Source: Fidelibacterota bacterium (GTDB taxonomy: Bacteria > Fidelibacterota > UBA2242 > JAFGTP01). Taken from it: a stretch of 64,000 bases of DNA. The position numbers were made by a program, and so were the translations under genes. The DNA lies in NCBI GenBank assembly GCA_016934035.1, contig JAFGTP010000054.1:1-64000 (forward strand). The letters run 5' to 3'. The number at the start of each line of letters is the position of its first letter. Position 1 is the stretch's first letter. Below the pieces are notes generated by a model. That model worked only from the letters and a program-made list of their open reading frames with translations, did no database searches and was not told the origin of the DNA. Below, one piece after another: positions 45,716 through 55,900 of the stretch.

Positions 45716-46657
45716 ATGGCAAGCAAGAAAAAAGTCCAGCACGAATTTATCATCAGAACCATTAATCTCAGTAAAAAATATAATCGTCTATGGGCTGTTC
45801 GTAATATGGATTTGAGAGTTGAAAGAGGCCAGATTTTTGGTTTTTTGGGGCCAAATGGTGCAGGAAAAAGCACAACAATCCGTATGCTGATGTCCCTGAT
45901 TTCCGTTACTAAGGGCACAATAGAAATTTATGGAATGAACCCAAATTACAAGAGTGCGGCCATTTATTCGAGAGTTGGTGCATTGGTAGACGGTTCCGAT
46001 TTTTATCATTATCTATCAGGATATCAGAATTTACGAATTTTGGGCGATCTAAACGGTCATATTACAAAAAGCCGTATTGAAGAAGTGCTGGAAATGGTTT
46101 CGTTAACGGAAAAACAACATGAAAAGGTGAAGAAATATTCACATGGCATGAGACAAAGACTGGGTATTGCCCAGGCCTTTCTCCATCGGCCAGAACTGGT
46201 GATTCTCGATGAACCGATGACCAATCTTTCGCCTGAGGGTATAAGGGATGTCCGAGAAATGATCCGTTATTACCGTGAAGAATACGGTACGACATTTTTC
46301 ATTTCTTCTCATCGACTCTATGAAATCCAGCAAATCTGCACTCACATGGCGGTGGTGGATGAAGGTCAGATCATTGTTCAGGGCAGTGTTGAAGATATTT
46401 TGCAAAATACTGAATATTTTATCACAGAAATAGAAACCAATGATCTGGAAAAATCAAAGAAAATCCTGGATGAAAGTGAATTGGCCGAAGAGATTGTCAT
46501 CAGTCATCAAAAACTGAAAATCCACACCACACCCGAAAACCGGCCAGCGATTGTGAAATTATTGGTGGAAAACAATATTGATGTTTCCACTGTCATGCCC
46601 AGAACCAATCTGGAGGATTATTATTTGTCAATCATAAAAGAAAAGCATAAAGCCTGA
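45716..46657 (+). CDS. ABC transporter ATP-binding protein
   Basis: The 313-residue CcmA/ABC-2-type ATPase has Walker A GPNGAGKST (45-53), the signature YSHGMRQRLG and Walker B LVILDEP. The usual GLDP D-loop is NLSP in this protein (EPMTNLSPEG), so the conserved aspartate is serine. A C-terminal extension (after about 230) resembles that of multidrug or lantibiotic-export ATPases. It is the first gene of the plus-strand cluster ABC ATPase, permease, LolA-like, PadR, membrane protein. Confidence 0.92.
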   Translation: MASKKKVQHEFIIRTINLSKKYNRLWAVRNMDLRVERGQIFGFLGPNGAGKSTTIRMLMSLISVTKGTIEIYGMNPNYKSAAIYSRVGALVDGSDFYHYLSGYQNLRILGDLNGHITKSRIEEVLEMVSLTEKQHEKVKKYSHGMRQRLGIAQAFLHRPELVILDEPMTNLSPEGIRDVREMIRYYREEYGTTFFISSHRLYEIQQICTHMAVVDEGQIIVQGSVEDILQNTEYFITEIETNDLEKSKKILDESELAEEIVISHQKLKIHTTPENRPAIVKLLVENNIDVSTVMPRTNLEDYYLSIIKEKHKA

Positions 46658-46658
46658 T

Positions 46659-47504
46659 ATGTTTAAATTATTCATACTCATTAAAGTCGAACTGATTAAA
46701 ATTTTTGCAAAACCCAGAACCTATATCGGTTTTATCACTGTCGGGGTTCTGATTCCTCTGATCATGGTCCTGATCCGCTGGTTTGGGTTTGCGCTGCCGG
46801 AATATTATCTCCGTCAACTGAGCCAAAATTTCGACATGCAGGGCAGCCTGGTAAACGGTTATCTGGTTTCCTATTATCTGATGTCCATTCTCTGGATTCA
46901 TTTTCCTTTTTTCATCATCCTAGTGGCCGGAGATTCATTTGCCGGCGAAGACTCTCATGGGACTTTCAGACTTTTATTGACCAGACCGGTTTCTCGTATT
47001 CAGGTATTGACTGCAAAATACATCAGTACATTTATCTATACAGCGACAATGGTTAGTTTTTTGGGTGTGATTTCCCTGGGGTCAGGAAATTTACTGCTAG
47101 GCAGTGGGGATCTGTTTGTATTTGACAAAGGCATTTTGATTCTCTCGCAAAATGAAGCAGTTTCAAGGTTTTTAATTGCCTATAGCCTGGCAATTTTCGT
47201 CCAACTTGTTGTGGCTTCTCTGGCCATACTCTTGTCCACTATTTCCGAAAACCCGGTTGGCCCGATTGTGGGCAGTTATGCGGTGATCATCGTCTCCATC
47301 ATTCTATCGATGATCAAGGTTGATGCTTTGCGGGGCCTGCATCCGTATCTGTTTACATCTTATTTTGATGTCTTTTTTGCTCCCTTTGCCGACCCGATTC
47401 CCTGGAAAGAAATCTGGGGTAGCGTCTTTGCACTGTTTAAATTTGGGGTCTTGTTTTTTATTTTGTCCGTCATACGATTTGTCAGAAAGGACATTACCTC
47501 CTGA
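46659..47504 (+). CDS. ABC-2-type permease
   Basis: The 281-residue membrane protein has six predicted helices and the ABC-2 pattern with EDSHGTFRLLLTRPVSR, where the GTxxxLLxxPxxR segment couples to the ATPase. It begins two bases after the ATPase gene and overlaps the LolA-like gene by one base. The substrate is unknown. A lipid, lipoprotein or toxic compound exporter is possible given the PadR regulator and LolA-like neighbour. Confidence 0.9.
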   Translation: MFKLFILIKVELIKIFAKPRTYIGFITVGVLIPLIMVLIRWFGFALPEYYLRQLSQNFDMQGSLVNGYLVSYYLMSILWIHFPFFIILVAGDSFAGEDSHGTFRLLLTRPVSRIQVLTAKYISTFIYTATMVSFLGVISLGSGNLLLGSGDLFVFDKGILILSQNEAVSRFLIAYSLAIFVQLVVASLAILLSTISENPVGPIVGSYAVIIVSIILSMIKVDALRGLHPYLFTSYFDVFFAPFADPIPWKEIWGSVFALFKFGVLFFILSVIRFVRKDITS

Positions 47505-48166
47505 TGAAAAGAGTTCTTTTCCTGCTTATACTTTCCTCACTTCTTTTGGCCCAAAAAGGACCGAAGGAGATTGTTGAAAAAATTTCCGATAAATACAAAA
47601 CCATAGAAAAAATGGAAATGAAGGTCAGGATTGTGGCTGATATACCCAATCTGAGAATGCCGGAAAAAACCATCAGGCTTTATTATAAAGCGCCGGATTC
47701 TTTAAAAATGGCGGCCAGTGGGTTTGCCCTTTTACCCAAAAACGGGATCTTGCCCTTCATGGATTTGGGCAATTTTGTTGGTGACAGCGCCTCTTTTGAT
47801 ACCATTGTTACCGACACTTTGAACGGAAAGGAAATGTGGGTATTTACGATGTCAAAGCCCTTGACTGGCCCTGAAGAGCACATCACTTTTTGGGTGAACA
47901 AAGGGTCGGAAATAATAGAAAAGATAACCATAACCAACAACAAGGATATCCTTTCAGAAATTAGTTTTTGCTATCAAAATATCGACGGATTCTGGTTGCC
48001 TGATACAACCCGGTTTGATTTTTATATGAACAGACGGATACCCTATGCTTTGGCACCCAGCATCACCAATCCCTTTGGCAGCGTTGATATTGGCTCGAAA
48101 GAAGACCATTTTAATAACAGAGGAGAAGTCCGGCTCATTTTTTTTGATTTCAGGATCAATCCTTGA
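47504..48166 (+). CDS. LolA-like periplasmic lipoprotein carrier
   Basis: The 220-residue protein has a signal peptide (about 1-16) and a beta-rich LolA/LolB-like fold: IRLYYKAPDSLKM, KEMWVFTMSKP, HITFWVNKGSEIIEKI and the FCYQNIDGFWLPDTTRFDF strand pair. It probably ferries hydrophobic cargo across the periplasm. It sits directly behind an ABC permease (one-base overlap), which suggests that it accepts what that exporter releases, or is simply co-regulated with it. Confidence 0.78.
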   Translation: MKRVLFLLILSSLLLAQKGPKEIVEKISDKYKTIEKMEMKVRIVADIPNLRMPEKTIRLYYKAPDSLKMAASGFALLPKNGILPFMDLGNFVGDSASFDTIVTDTLNGKEMWVFTMSKPLTGPEEHITFWVNKGSEIIEKITITNNKDILSEISFCYQNIDGFWLPDTTRFDFYMNRRIPYALAPSITNPFGSVDIGSKEDHFNNRGEVRLIFFDFRINP

Positions 48167-48179
48167 ACGAAAGATTGCA

Positions 48180-48695
48180 ATGACGAATGCAGAAATTACC
48201 CTTCTCGGAATTTTGAACGAAAACCCGAACCATGCTTATCAACTGGAGCACCTGCTTCAGGAAAAAAACCTGAAGGATAAAGTCGATCTGGCTTTTTCGT
48301 CTATCTATGCCACACTGAAAAAACTTGAAAAAAGGGGTATGGTTTTGGGCCATATCCAAAAATTACCCAAGCAGCCGGAGAAAAAAATTTACAGCATTAC
48401 GGAAAAGGGTAAACAAGAGCTAATAGAAAATCTGAAACAAAATCTGTCAAAACCGGAATTTGAAAAATCGTCATTTGAATTATGCCTCCATTTTTCTAAC
48501 TTTATTCCCAAACTTGAACTGAAAGAGATTTTGAAAATTTACGAAGCTGAATTGACCAGAATGATACAAAACCAGATCAAAGAGATTACCATTTTGAAGA
48601 CGGAAGATCCTGTTAAGCGGGCCCTTTTTAACCGGTCCCTAAAACTTTGGCAGGCCGAGAAACAATGGTTGAAAGAACTCATAATCTTGATTTAA
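48180..48695 (+). CDS. PadR-family transcriptional regulator
   Basis: The protein has 171 residues counted from ATG 48180. An upstream extension to 48045 lies inside the preceding gene and has no conserved content. The winged helix is MTNAEITLLGILNEN..YQLEHLL through GKQELIENL, with the PadR block SSIYATLKKLEKRGMV. A C-terminal helical dimerisation segment (about 95-170) is of the longer PadR-s1 type. It probably represses the ABC exporter and LolA-like genes upstream in response to a ligand. Confidence 0.88.
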   Translation: MTNAEITLLGILNENPNHAYQLEHLLQEKNLKDKVDLAFSSIYATLKKLEKRGMVLGHIQKLPKQPEKKIYSITEKGKQELIENLKQNLSKPEFEKSSFELCLHFSNFIPKLELKEILKIYEAELTRMIQNQIKEITILKTEDPVKRALFNRSLKLWQAEKQWLKELIILI

Positions 48696-48707
48696 CAGGG
48701 AACGAAC

Positions 48708-49034
48708 GTGGAAGACTATATCAATTATCTGATGAATAATCCTTCGGCAATGCTGATTGCCGGCATTATCCTGGTTATCATCGTGTTTTTCCTTTTAAAA
48801 AAATTAATTAAACTGGCTGTAATATTGTTTATCATTTTTATCATCATCGCCGCGCTGAACTTTAATCACTTCAATGCCAGTGAACTGATAGACAAAATCA
48901 AAAAAGATGCAAAAGAATTTAAAGAGAAAGATACGATATCCGTGACTGAAAAAGTTCAGGAAAACATCAAAGAGTACAAAGACAAGGTCGTCAGGGACGT
49001 CAAAGAAAAAGTCAAAGCGCCGCGATCCAAATAA
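48708..49034 (+). CDS. Small membrane protein with amphipathic coil, 108 aa
   Basis: The GTG start at 48708 follows CAGGGAA. A hydrophobic stretch spans about 13-52 (two closely spaced helices or one long one), then comes a highly charged lysine/aspartate-rich coil (IKKDAKEFKEKDTISVTEKV) ending in KAPRSK. No family is recognised. It follows the PadR gene by 12 bases and probably belongs to that operon. It could be a membrane-stress or regulatory peptide. Confidence 0.7.
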   Translation: MEDYINYLMNNPSAMLIAGIILVIIVFFLLKKLIKLAVILFIIFIIIAALNFNHFNASELIDKIKKDAKEFKEKDTISVTEKVQENIKEYKDKVVRDVKEKVKAPRSK

Positions 49035-49101
49035 TCCACCATTTCATTTCCCCCCAAAATTATTTATCTAAAAATTGTAAACTTATTAGCCGGAGGTATA
49101 A

Positions 49102-50481
49102 ATGGCAAAATTTCCAATTGAGCCTTTTCGCATCAAAGTCGTTGAACCCATAAAAAAAACAAACCGTCAGGAACGTGAACAAATCATTAAAGAAGCCAGA
49201 TACAATATTTTCAACATTGATTCCGAAAAGGTTTATGTTGATTTGCTTACCGATAGTGGCACAGGCGCCATGAGTGATAATCAATGGGCCGGTATCATGC
49301 TGGGTGATGAAGCCTATGCCAACTGCCGGAATTGGAAAAATTTTGAAAGAGTTTTAAAGGAAATCACCGGATTGAAACACATTATTCCGACCCATCAGGG
49401 CCGGGCAGCGGAAACCCTGCTTTTTGGTACCCTGGTCCGGCCGGGAATGATCGTTCCGAATAACAATCATTTTGACACCACCTTTGCCAATATCATGGAA
49501 TACGGGGGAGACCCACAAAATTTTGTCGATGAACCTGGTAAGGATACGGAAATCTTTCACCCTTTTAAAGGGAACATTAACATCCCAAAACTGGATACTT
49601 TCTTGGCTGCAAACAAGGAACGGGTACCCATTATCATGCTGACCGTGACCAATAATTCCGGCGGAGGGCAACCGGTGTCCATGGAAAATATTCGGCAGGT
49701 CCGTGAATTGGCCGACAAATACCATAAGCCTTTTTTTTTCGATGCCTGCCGCTTTGCTGAAAACGCCTATTTCATCAAAACCCGTGAAAAAGGATATGAA
49801 AATAAAAGTGTTCGGGATATTGTCCGGGAAATGTTTTCCTATGTTGACGGAGCTACCATGTCTGCCAAAAAAGATGGTATGGCCAACATGGGCGGTTTTG
49901 TGGCTGTCAATGATGATTGGCTGGCCGACAAACTCAGAGAAAAACTGATTCTTAAAGAAGGGTTTCTCACCTATGGTGGACTGTCAGGTCGCGATCTGGA
50001 GGCCCTGGCCAGAGGTTTTGAAGAGGTGTTGCAGGAAGATTACCTGGAATATCGAATCGGGCAGGTGCGATTTCTGGGTGAATTGCTGGAAGAAGCCGGT
50101 ATTCCTTTTCTGAAGCCTACAGGCGGACATGCTGTTTATCTGGATGCGAAAAAAATAATGGACCATATTCCACAAAACCATTTGCCGGCCCAGTCCCTGG
50201 TGGTGGAATTATACAAACAGGGAGGTATTCGATCTGTTGAAATTGGCAGCTTTATGTTTGCTGTGCCGGACAGACAAACCGGAGAGATAAAATACCCGGC
50301 CCTGGAACTGGTACGGCTGGCTTTGCCCAGAAGAGTGTATACCAATTCCCATCTTTTTTATGTGGCAGAGGTTATTCGGGAAATATACGGCTACCGGCAT
50401 CAATGCAAGGGTATGAAAATCGTCGCAAAAGGTGAAAGCAGTCTGAGGCACTTTGTGGCTGAACTGGAATATATTGAATGA
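49102..50481 (+). CDS. tnaA: Tryptophanase
   Basis: The 459-residue PLP enzyme belongs to the tryptophanase/tyrosine phenol-lyase family. The PLP lysine is in SAKKD (K257 of 256-257). Residue 125 is aspartate in HFDTT, where tyrosine phenol-lyase has threonine, and the sequence IRSVEIGSF matches tryptophanase rather than the phenol-lyase ERGI arginine segment. It should split L-tryptophan to indole, pyruvate and ammonia. AGGAGG precedes the ATG at 49102. I see no leader peptide (tnaC) in the upstream 67 bases. Confidence 0.9.
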   Translation: MAKFPIEPFRIKVVEPIKKTNRQEREQIIKEARYNIFNIDSEKVYVDLLTDSGTGAMSDNQWAGIMLGDEAYANCRNWKNFERVLKEITGLKHIIPTHQGRAAETLLFGTLVRPGMIVPNNNHFDTTFANIMEYGGDPQNFVDEPGKDTEIFHPFKGNINIPKLDTFLAANKERVPIIMLTVTNNSGGGQPVSMENIRQVRELADKYHKPFFFDACRFAENAYFIKTREKGYENKSVRDIVREMFSYVDGATMSAKKDGMANMGGFVAVNDDWLADKLREKLILKEGFLTYGGLSGRDLEALARGFEEVLQEDYLEYRIGQVRFLGELLEEAGIPFLKPTGGHAVYLDAKKIMDHIPQNHLPAQSLVVELYKQGGIRSVEIGSFMFAVPDRQTGEIKYPALELVRLALPRRVYTNSHLFYVAEVIREIYGYRHQCKGMKIVAKGESSLRHFVAELEYIE

Positions 50482-50505
50482 GTTGGGTGGGATTAGTAGA
50501 GTACG

Positions 50506-50535
50506 AAAGGGATTTTCTGTTTAGAAAATCCCTTT
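50506..50535. terminator. Bidirectional terminator between tnaA and a convergent dehydrogenase gene
   Basis: AAAGGGATTTTC (50506-50517) pairs with GAAAATCCCTTT (50524-50535) around a short loop and is followed by T runs in both directions. The minus-strand gene's stop (50521-50523) lies within it. Confidence 0.92.
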
Positions 50536-51780
50536 TTTTATATTCGCTGAAGCTTTGACTGCCTTTTTGAACAGGGCAAAATCCGACCTGTTTTTCGGGA
50601 TCAGAATATCTGCCATGTTGATCTTTTCATCCTTTTCAACGTCCCTTTTCAGAATGACATCATCGGCTAGGCAAATGGGCAATCCCGGATGGTTTTTCTG
50701 ATCGGCACAATTTTCAATCATACCATAGCATTCAAAACCGCCTAATCCATCGAGTTTTGTTCCTGCTTTCAGGGACCGTTTTGCATAGGCAAAGACATTG
50801 GCCTGGAAACCCCGAATAGGCTGTAGTAAAATTTTTTGATGCCGGACAGCCTCAACTATTGTTGACATACCCTCGATGTGGCAGAGGTGGTAAGGGCGGT
50901 ACAGCAAATAATAGGGACCGTTCCCCATTTTATAATATTTCAGCATTTCCCGCTGGTAGGGATGGTCACAATAGCCAACGGCAAAGACCCCACCGTCAGG
51001 CTTGGCCCCCAATACATAATCAACAACCGGAATTTTGTCCTTCCAAAGGTGATCAAAATCGAAAAGGTCAAATACCTCAGAAACATGGTTCGCAGGAGGG
51101 CCATACATGCCCGGCAAGGCTGTCTGCATACCATAGGCATTGGCCAGCAGGGCCATTTCGATATTGAGTTTTGTACCGTCGGTATAGGAGGTACACATTT
51201 TATAATCCAGGTTGCGCTTGTCGGCTTCCGGTATAATCATCCGGGGATTGGCATAGCGGTCAAGATAACCTTTTATATTTCCGGCCATTACCAGTTCAAA
51301 CCCCCAGTTTTGCAGGTCGTCAATCAAATGTTTGATGACGCCGTACTGGTCGCCGTCTATACTGGTGTAGATCATGTTTTTTTCCCGGGACAATTGCACC
51401 AGGTAGGGCCCGTAAAGCAGATCAATTTCCGCATTCATAAGAACCAGGTGTTTTCCATTCTCCAGAGCTGAAACCGCATAATTTCCGCCTTCGATAATGG
51501 AACTGGAGGCCTCGACAACTGCATCAATTGTTTCACATTTTGGAATTAATTCGCTCTTTTCTGTGGCTGCGATTTTATTTTCAGAAACAGCCTGGTGCAT
51601 TTCTGCCAGGGAATTCACAATTTTGTAGGGAAGTTCGAGTCGTTCCAGAAAATTAACACAGGTTTCGATTTTCAGGTCTGATATCGCTACACACTGAATT
51701 TCCGAATGGATTGAAGCCTGGTAAAGCAAACCTTTTCCCATGGCCCCGCAACCGATGATGCCGATCTGAATTTTTTTCAT
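50521..51780 (-). CDS. COG4091-type NAD(P)-dependent homoserine-dehydrogenase-like protein with SAF domain
   Basis: The 419-residue protein has an N-terminal Rossmann motif, IGIIGCGAMGKGLL (6-19), followed by a dehydrogenase core with homoserine-dehydrogenase-like features (SYTDGTKLNIEMALLANAYGM). A C-terminal SAF-type segment (ADDVILKRDVEKDEKINMADI) is shared with sugar-alcohol or sugar-acid modifying relatives. The family is called predicted homoserine dehydrogenase, but several members act on carbohydrates, so the substrate is not assigned. Its start is followed by GAGGTG on the minus strand. It converges on tnaA. Confidence 0.85.
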   Translation of the reverse strand: MKKIQIGIIGCGAMGKGLLYQASIHSEIQCVAISDLKIETCVNFLERLELPYKIVNSLAEMHQAVSENKIAATEKSELIPKCETIDAVVEASSSIIEGGNYAVSALENGKHLVLMNAEIDLLYGPYLVQLSREKNMIYTSIDGDQYGVIKHLIDDLQNWGFELVMAGNIKGYLDRYANPRMIIPEADKRNLDYKMCTSYTDGTKLNIEMALLANAYGMQTALPGMYGPPANHVSEVFDLFDFDHLWKDKIPVVDYVLGAKPDGGVFAVGYCDHPYQREMLKYYKMGNGPYYLLYRPYHLCHIEGMSTIVEAVRHQKILLQPIRGFQANVFAYAKRSLKAGTKLDGLGGFECYGMIENCADQKNHPGLPICLADDVILKRDVEKDEKINMADILIPKNRSDFALFKKAVKASANIKKGIF

Positions 51781-51948
51781 AACACCTCTTTAGGATTATT
51801 TTTGACAACAGGCAAATTAAAAATCAAATTAGTTGAAAAAGATGAAATTTTGAAAAGCTTTTTATTGAAAAAAATTTAACCTGTTAAGAATGTTTGAAAC
51901 TCGTGAAGGGTTGTTTAAATTGGGTCGAAAAAAACCAAAGGTCTGATT

Positions 51949-52866
51949 GTGCAAAAGATAGCGATTAACAATATAGCAAAAGCCATCATTGCCTGTATGC
52001 TCTGGTCAACGGCTTTTGCCGGCATCAAAATCGGCCTTCAGTACACAAAACCATTATCTTTCGCCGGTATTCGGTTTATGCTGTCCGGAGTGCTGCTGAT
52101 GTTTTTTGCGGGGAGACCCGGCAACTATTTCAAAACAGTATTTGTAAATTTCAGGCTGATTGTTGTCTTGAGTTTTGTCCAAACTTTCCTGGTTTACGGA
52201 CTTTTTTATACAGGCATCACTTTCGTTGATGGTGCTTTGGCAGCTATCATTATCGGGTCTTCACCGCTGGTTACGGCAATTGCTGCTCATTTTTTGATGG
52301 ACCATGATAAAATGACAATGAAAAAGACAGCAGCCCTGGTCTTTGGTATTGTCGGAATGATTATTATTACTGTCAGCCATAAGCCATGGGTGATGACCGG
52401 ATTAAAAGAGGTGGCAGGAATATTGATCCTGTTGATGAGTACTGCATCAGGCTCAATTGGCAATGTGCTGGTAGCGAAATATCGCCAAGTAGTCAAACCC
52501 ATGATTTTCAGTTCTGCGCAACTTTTTCTGGGGGGCTTCGGACTGTTGCTTTTTTCAATTCCTGTGGAAGGCGTGCCAAAATTGATTCGGGTCAAAGAAT
52601 ATTACGTTGCCTTGGGATGGTTGGCGTTTCTGTCAGCAGCTGCCTTTGCACTTTGGTTTAATCTGTTGAAAAAACCGGAAATCAAAGTATCGGAACTCAA
52701 TGTCTGGAAATTCATCATTCCGCTTTTCGGTGCGATTTTCAGTTGGATTTTACTGCCTGAAGAACAGCCGGAAATTTTCGCCATCACAGGAATGATTTTG
52801 GTGGCCTTTTCAATCGTTTTATACCAGTATTTTGCTGACGAAAAAGGCAGAAAACTGCAGCGATAA
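51949..52866 (+). CDS. EamA/DMT-superfamily permease
   Basis: The 305-residue protein has ten predicted helices in two EamA repeats, including SFAGIRFMLSGVLLM in the first half and SELNVWKFIIPLFGAIFSWILLPEE in the second. DMT permeases export or import metabolites such as amino acids or nucleotide sugars. The start is GTG at 51949 (VQKIAINN). It diverges from the dehydrogenase gene across 168 bases, so a shared regulatory region is possible. Confidence 0.87.
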   Translation: MQKIAINNIAKAIIACMLWSTAFAGIKIGLQYTKPLSFAGIRFMLSGVLLMFFAGRPGNYFKTVFVNFRLIVVLSFVQTFLVYGLFYTGITFVDGALAAIIIGSSPLVTAIAAHFLMDHDKMTMKKTAALVFGIVGMIIITVSHKPWVMTGLKEVAGILILLMSTASGSIGNVLVAKYRQVVKPMIFSSAQLFLGGFGLLLFSIPVEGVPKLIRVKEYYVALGWLAFLSAAAFALWFNLLKKPEIKVSELNVWKFIIPLFGAIFSWILLPEEQPEIFAITGMILVAFSIVLYQYFADEKGRKLQR

Positions 52867-52899
52867 TCGGTTAAAAGCCTTGTTTGTCCAGATTTACAA

Positions 52900-52929
52900 T
52901 TGTATTTCCTATAAAAAAATTATATTTTG
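52900..52929 (+). promoter_or_regulatory. Candidate promoter with TTG and TATATTTTG boxes
   Basis: TTG at 52900-52902 lies 18 bases before TATATTTTG (52921-52929). This resembles the Bacteroidota promoter with TTTG and TAnnTTTG boxes, although the downstream box has one extra base. A strong AAAGGAGA ribosome-binding site (52952-52959) precedes the next gene at 52966. Confidence 0.35.
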
Positions 52930-52965
52930 TGAAATGTAAAATAACTAATTCAAAGGAGAAGAGGC

Positions 52966-55900
52966 ATGATGAGAAAAATTTTAATCCTGCTGACAATCTC
53001 ATATTCTTTATATGGAGAAAATATAAAAAATTTTCCGGGTTTTTGGGTTAGTCCGTACTACAACGAGCAATATTTGACGTTTAAATATTTGCCGCAAATC
53101 AAAATTCACATTAATGCTCCGGCCATTGAAGATTACGATCCGGAGAAACCCATCAGCCTGGTGCTTTTTGCCCTGCCAAACGGGAATACCATTGAGCAGA
53201 CAGTGGGCAAAGAGATGGGCGGAGATACTGACTGGCATTATGACATTCAGCATATCGGCGCACAGACCCGTTTTTTGAGAAATATGGACACAGGGTGTAA
53301 CATTATTACTGTTTATCTGGAGACAGAACAAAAAAGTTGGCCGGCATGGAAAATTGCGACAATCGGGTATGAGAAAATCATAAAGGAATGTGTTGAGCAT
53401 TTACAACAGGCTTTTACTCATGATGTGAAGGTAATTCTCACCGGACATAGCGGTGGCGGACGATTTGTTTTTTCCTATATGGATGCTTTTACCGATATTC
53501 CGGAATACGTCTCACGTATTTGTTTTCTTGACAGCGATTACGGCTATGATGATCACTATGGTGCCAAACTGAAAAACTGGCTGAATGCTTCGGCAACCCA
53601 TTGTCTCAGTGTCATTGCTTACAATGATAGTGTTGCTCTTTATAATGGACAGCCGGTTGTGTCCGCTACGGGCGGGACCTGGTATCGCAGCAAGATGATG
53701 AAAAACTACCTGGATGATTTTTACCCTTTTACCACCGATGAAAATGAAGAAATAATCAATCACCGTGCTTTAGATGGACGGATTTCCATAATATTGAAAA
53801 AAAACCCTGACAGAGCGATTTTGCACACAGTCCAGGTGGAAAGAAATGGTTTCATTCACACGATGCTAACGGGGAGCGAATGGGAAAACAAGGGTTATAC
53901 ATATTACGGTGATCCTGTTTATGATGAATATATTCAGGAAGAGGAATTGCCACAACCCAGGGCTATGATACCGTTGCGATCTCAGGGCTCCCAAACAGGA
54001 TCGGAATTCATGAACAAAATCAAAAACATGGCGTTTTTGGAACGGGAAGAGGCCATTTACCATGAATTTATCAAAGGCAATCTGCCTGATTTTTTAAGGC
54101 AAAGAACACTCCTTGAAGACAATTTTGCCGATGGAAACGGAATTCAACATTCTGTTCAATATAAAGTCATGCCCGATTATCTGGCTGTGGGATGTGATAC
54201 CAATTTTTGCCGTATTCCCATGGGGCCTGTCACAGCCCAGCGGATTGCGGATTTCTATGGCATGTCCATGCCCACTAGCAAACTGGTGGATAATATTTAT
54301 CAAAAGGCCATGATAAAACTGGCGCCGGTGACCTATGCACCGGTTGGTAATGAAAATGAGAAGGTGGAAAAATTCATCCTCCATAACGAAGCTATCAGTC
54401 AGCAATTCATTGATGCTCAGGGAATTTTGGGGCAGCTTACGGGCGGCATCAAAAAGGATGTGATTATTTCCAATAAACTCAGCGACACCTCCAGGGACCA
54501 TCATGTGGTCATTTATGGCTGGCACAAACCAGATGGCACACCGATTCAACCTATTTATAACGGACACATTAATTCCTATGTGGATTACAGTCACGGTATC
54601 AGGTTGTTTGAGACTCAAATTATGGTCGATGGAGAAGCAAAATCCATTCACCAAATTTTGAGAGATCCGGTGATGTACAAAATTCTGAGCAATGAGGCTG
54701 GCATTATGACCCGGACCTCCTATATTTCAGATTCCAATTTACCGGATAAACCCCAATCCTTCGGTGTGGAATCTATGGGTGAAAGCAGTTTAAAAGTCCG
54801 TGTAAAAGCTGATAGCAGTGTCGACCGTTATCATCTTTACACCAGTCATTACGGCAGTTCTTTTGATCCTGTTGCAATTTTTACAAATCATGAATATTTA
54901 ATCGAAGGTTTGGAAAGAGATGAGATTTTATTCCTCCGGTTGCGAGCGGAAAACAGTGCCGGGCTATCAGATTATTCTGAAGTACTGGCTGCAATTCCAT
55001 CGGGCGAAGCAAAACCCAGAGCATTGGTGGTCAATGGCTATGACCGCTCACAAACTGGAAACACATATGATTTTATCAGACAGCATGGTATGGCCATGGA
55101 AAAATCAGGGGCTGTATTTGATGCTGCAACCAATGAAGCGGTCCTTGATGGATTGTTTTCAATGGAAGACTATTTTATGCTGGATTATATCTTAGGGGAC
55201 GAGTCCACTGTGGATGAGACTTTTTCCGGTTCAGAGCAACTGCTGATAAAAAATTATCTGCAGCAAGGCGGGAACCTCCTGGTCAGCGGTTCGGAAATAG
55301 CCTGGGACCTGGACTACAAAGGGTCCTCAGGCGATCAATCATTTTTTTATAATTTTTTGAAAGCCAAATATTCAGCCGATGCGCCGGGTGGACAAGCCGG
55401 ACTTCATTACACAGCTGCCGGTGTTGAAAAGAGTATATTTGAAGGGTTGGAAAATATTGATTTCAGTAATGATAATCTGGATATCAGGTGGGCCGATGCC
55501 TTGACAACGGCCAATGGCAGCCAGGTTATTTTGCACTACACCGGCGTCACTTCCCATAAAAATGCTGCTGTCAGTTTTGAGGGCCTGTTCTCAAACGGCA
55601 CCACTCCGGGTAAACTGGTCTATATCGGATTTCCTTTTGAAATGATCAAGTTAACCAGTATTCGCAATGAGATGATGGCCAGAATTCTGGGTTTTTTTGT
55701 GACGCCGACATCAGGAGCCCACCAGGATGATGTTCAATCACCCCAAAAATTTTCATTATCTCAAAACTACCCGAACCCTTTTAACCCGACTACGACGATT
55801 GACTATCAATTGCCGCAAAGCTGTGATGTAACCATCAACATTTATGATTTGGATGGAAAAATAGTCCGGTCCCTTGTGCATACCCGGCAATCAGCCAGCA

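Noticed and set aside
48045..48179. Upstream extension of the PadR frame
   Set aside because: It lies within the LolA-like gene. The PadR domain starts at ATG 48180.
49102..50481. Tyrosine phenol-lyase as the identity of the PLP enzyme
   Set aside because: The threonine and arginine that mark phenol-lyase are replaced by aspartate and by EIGSF.
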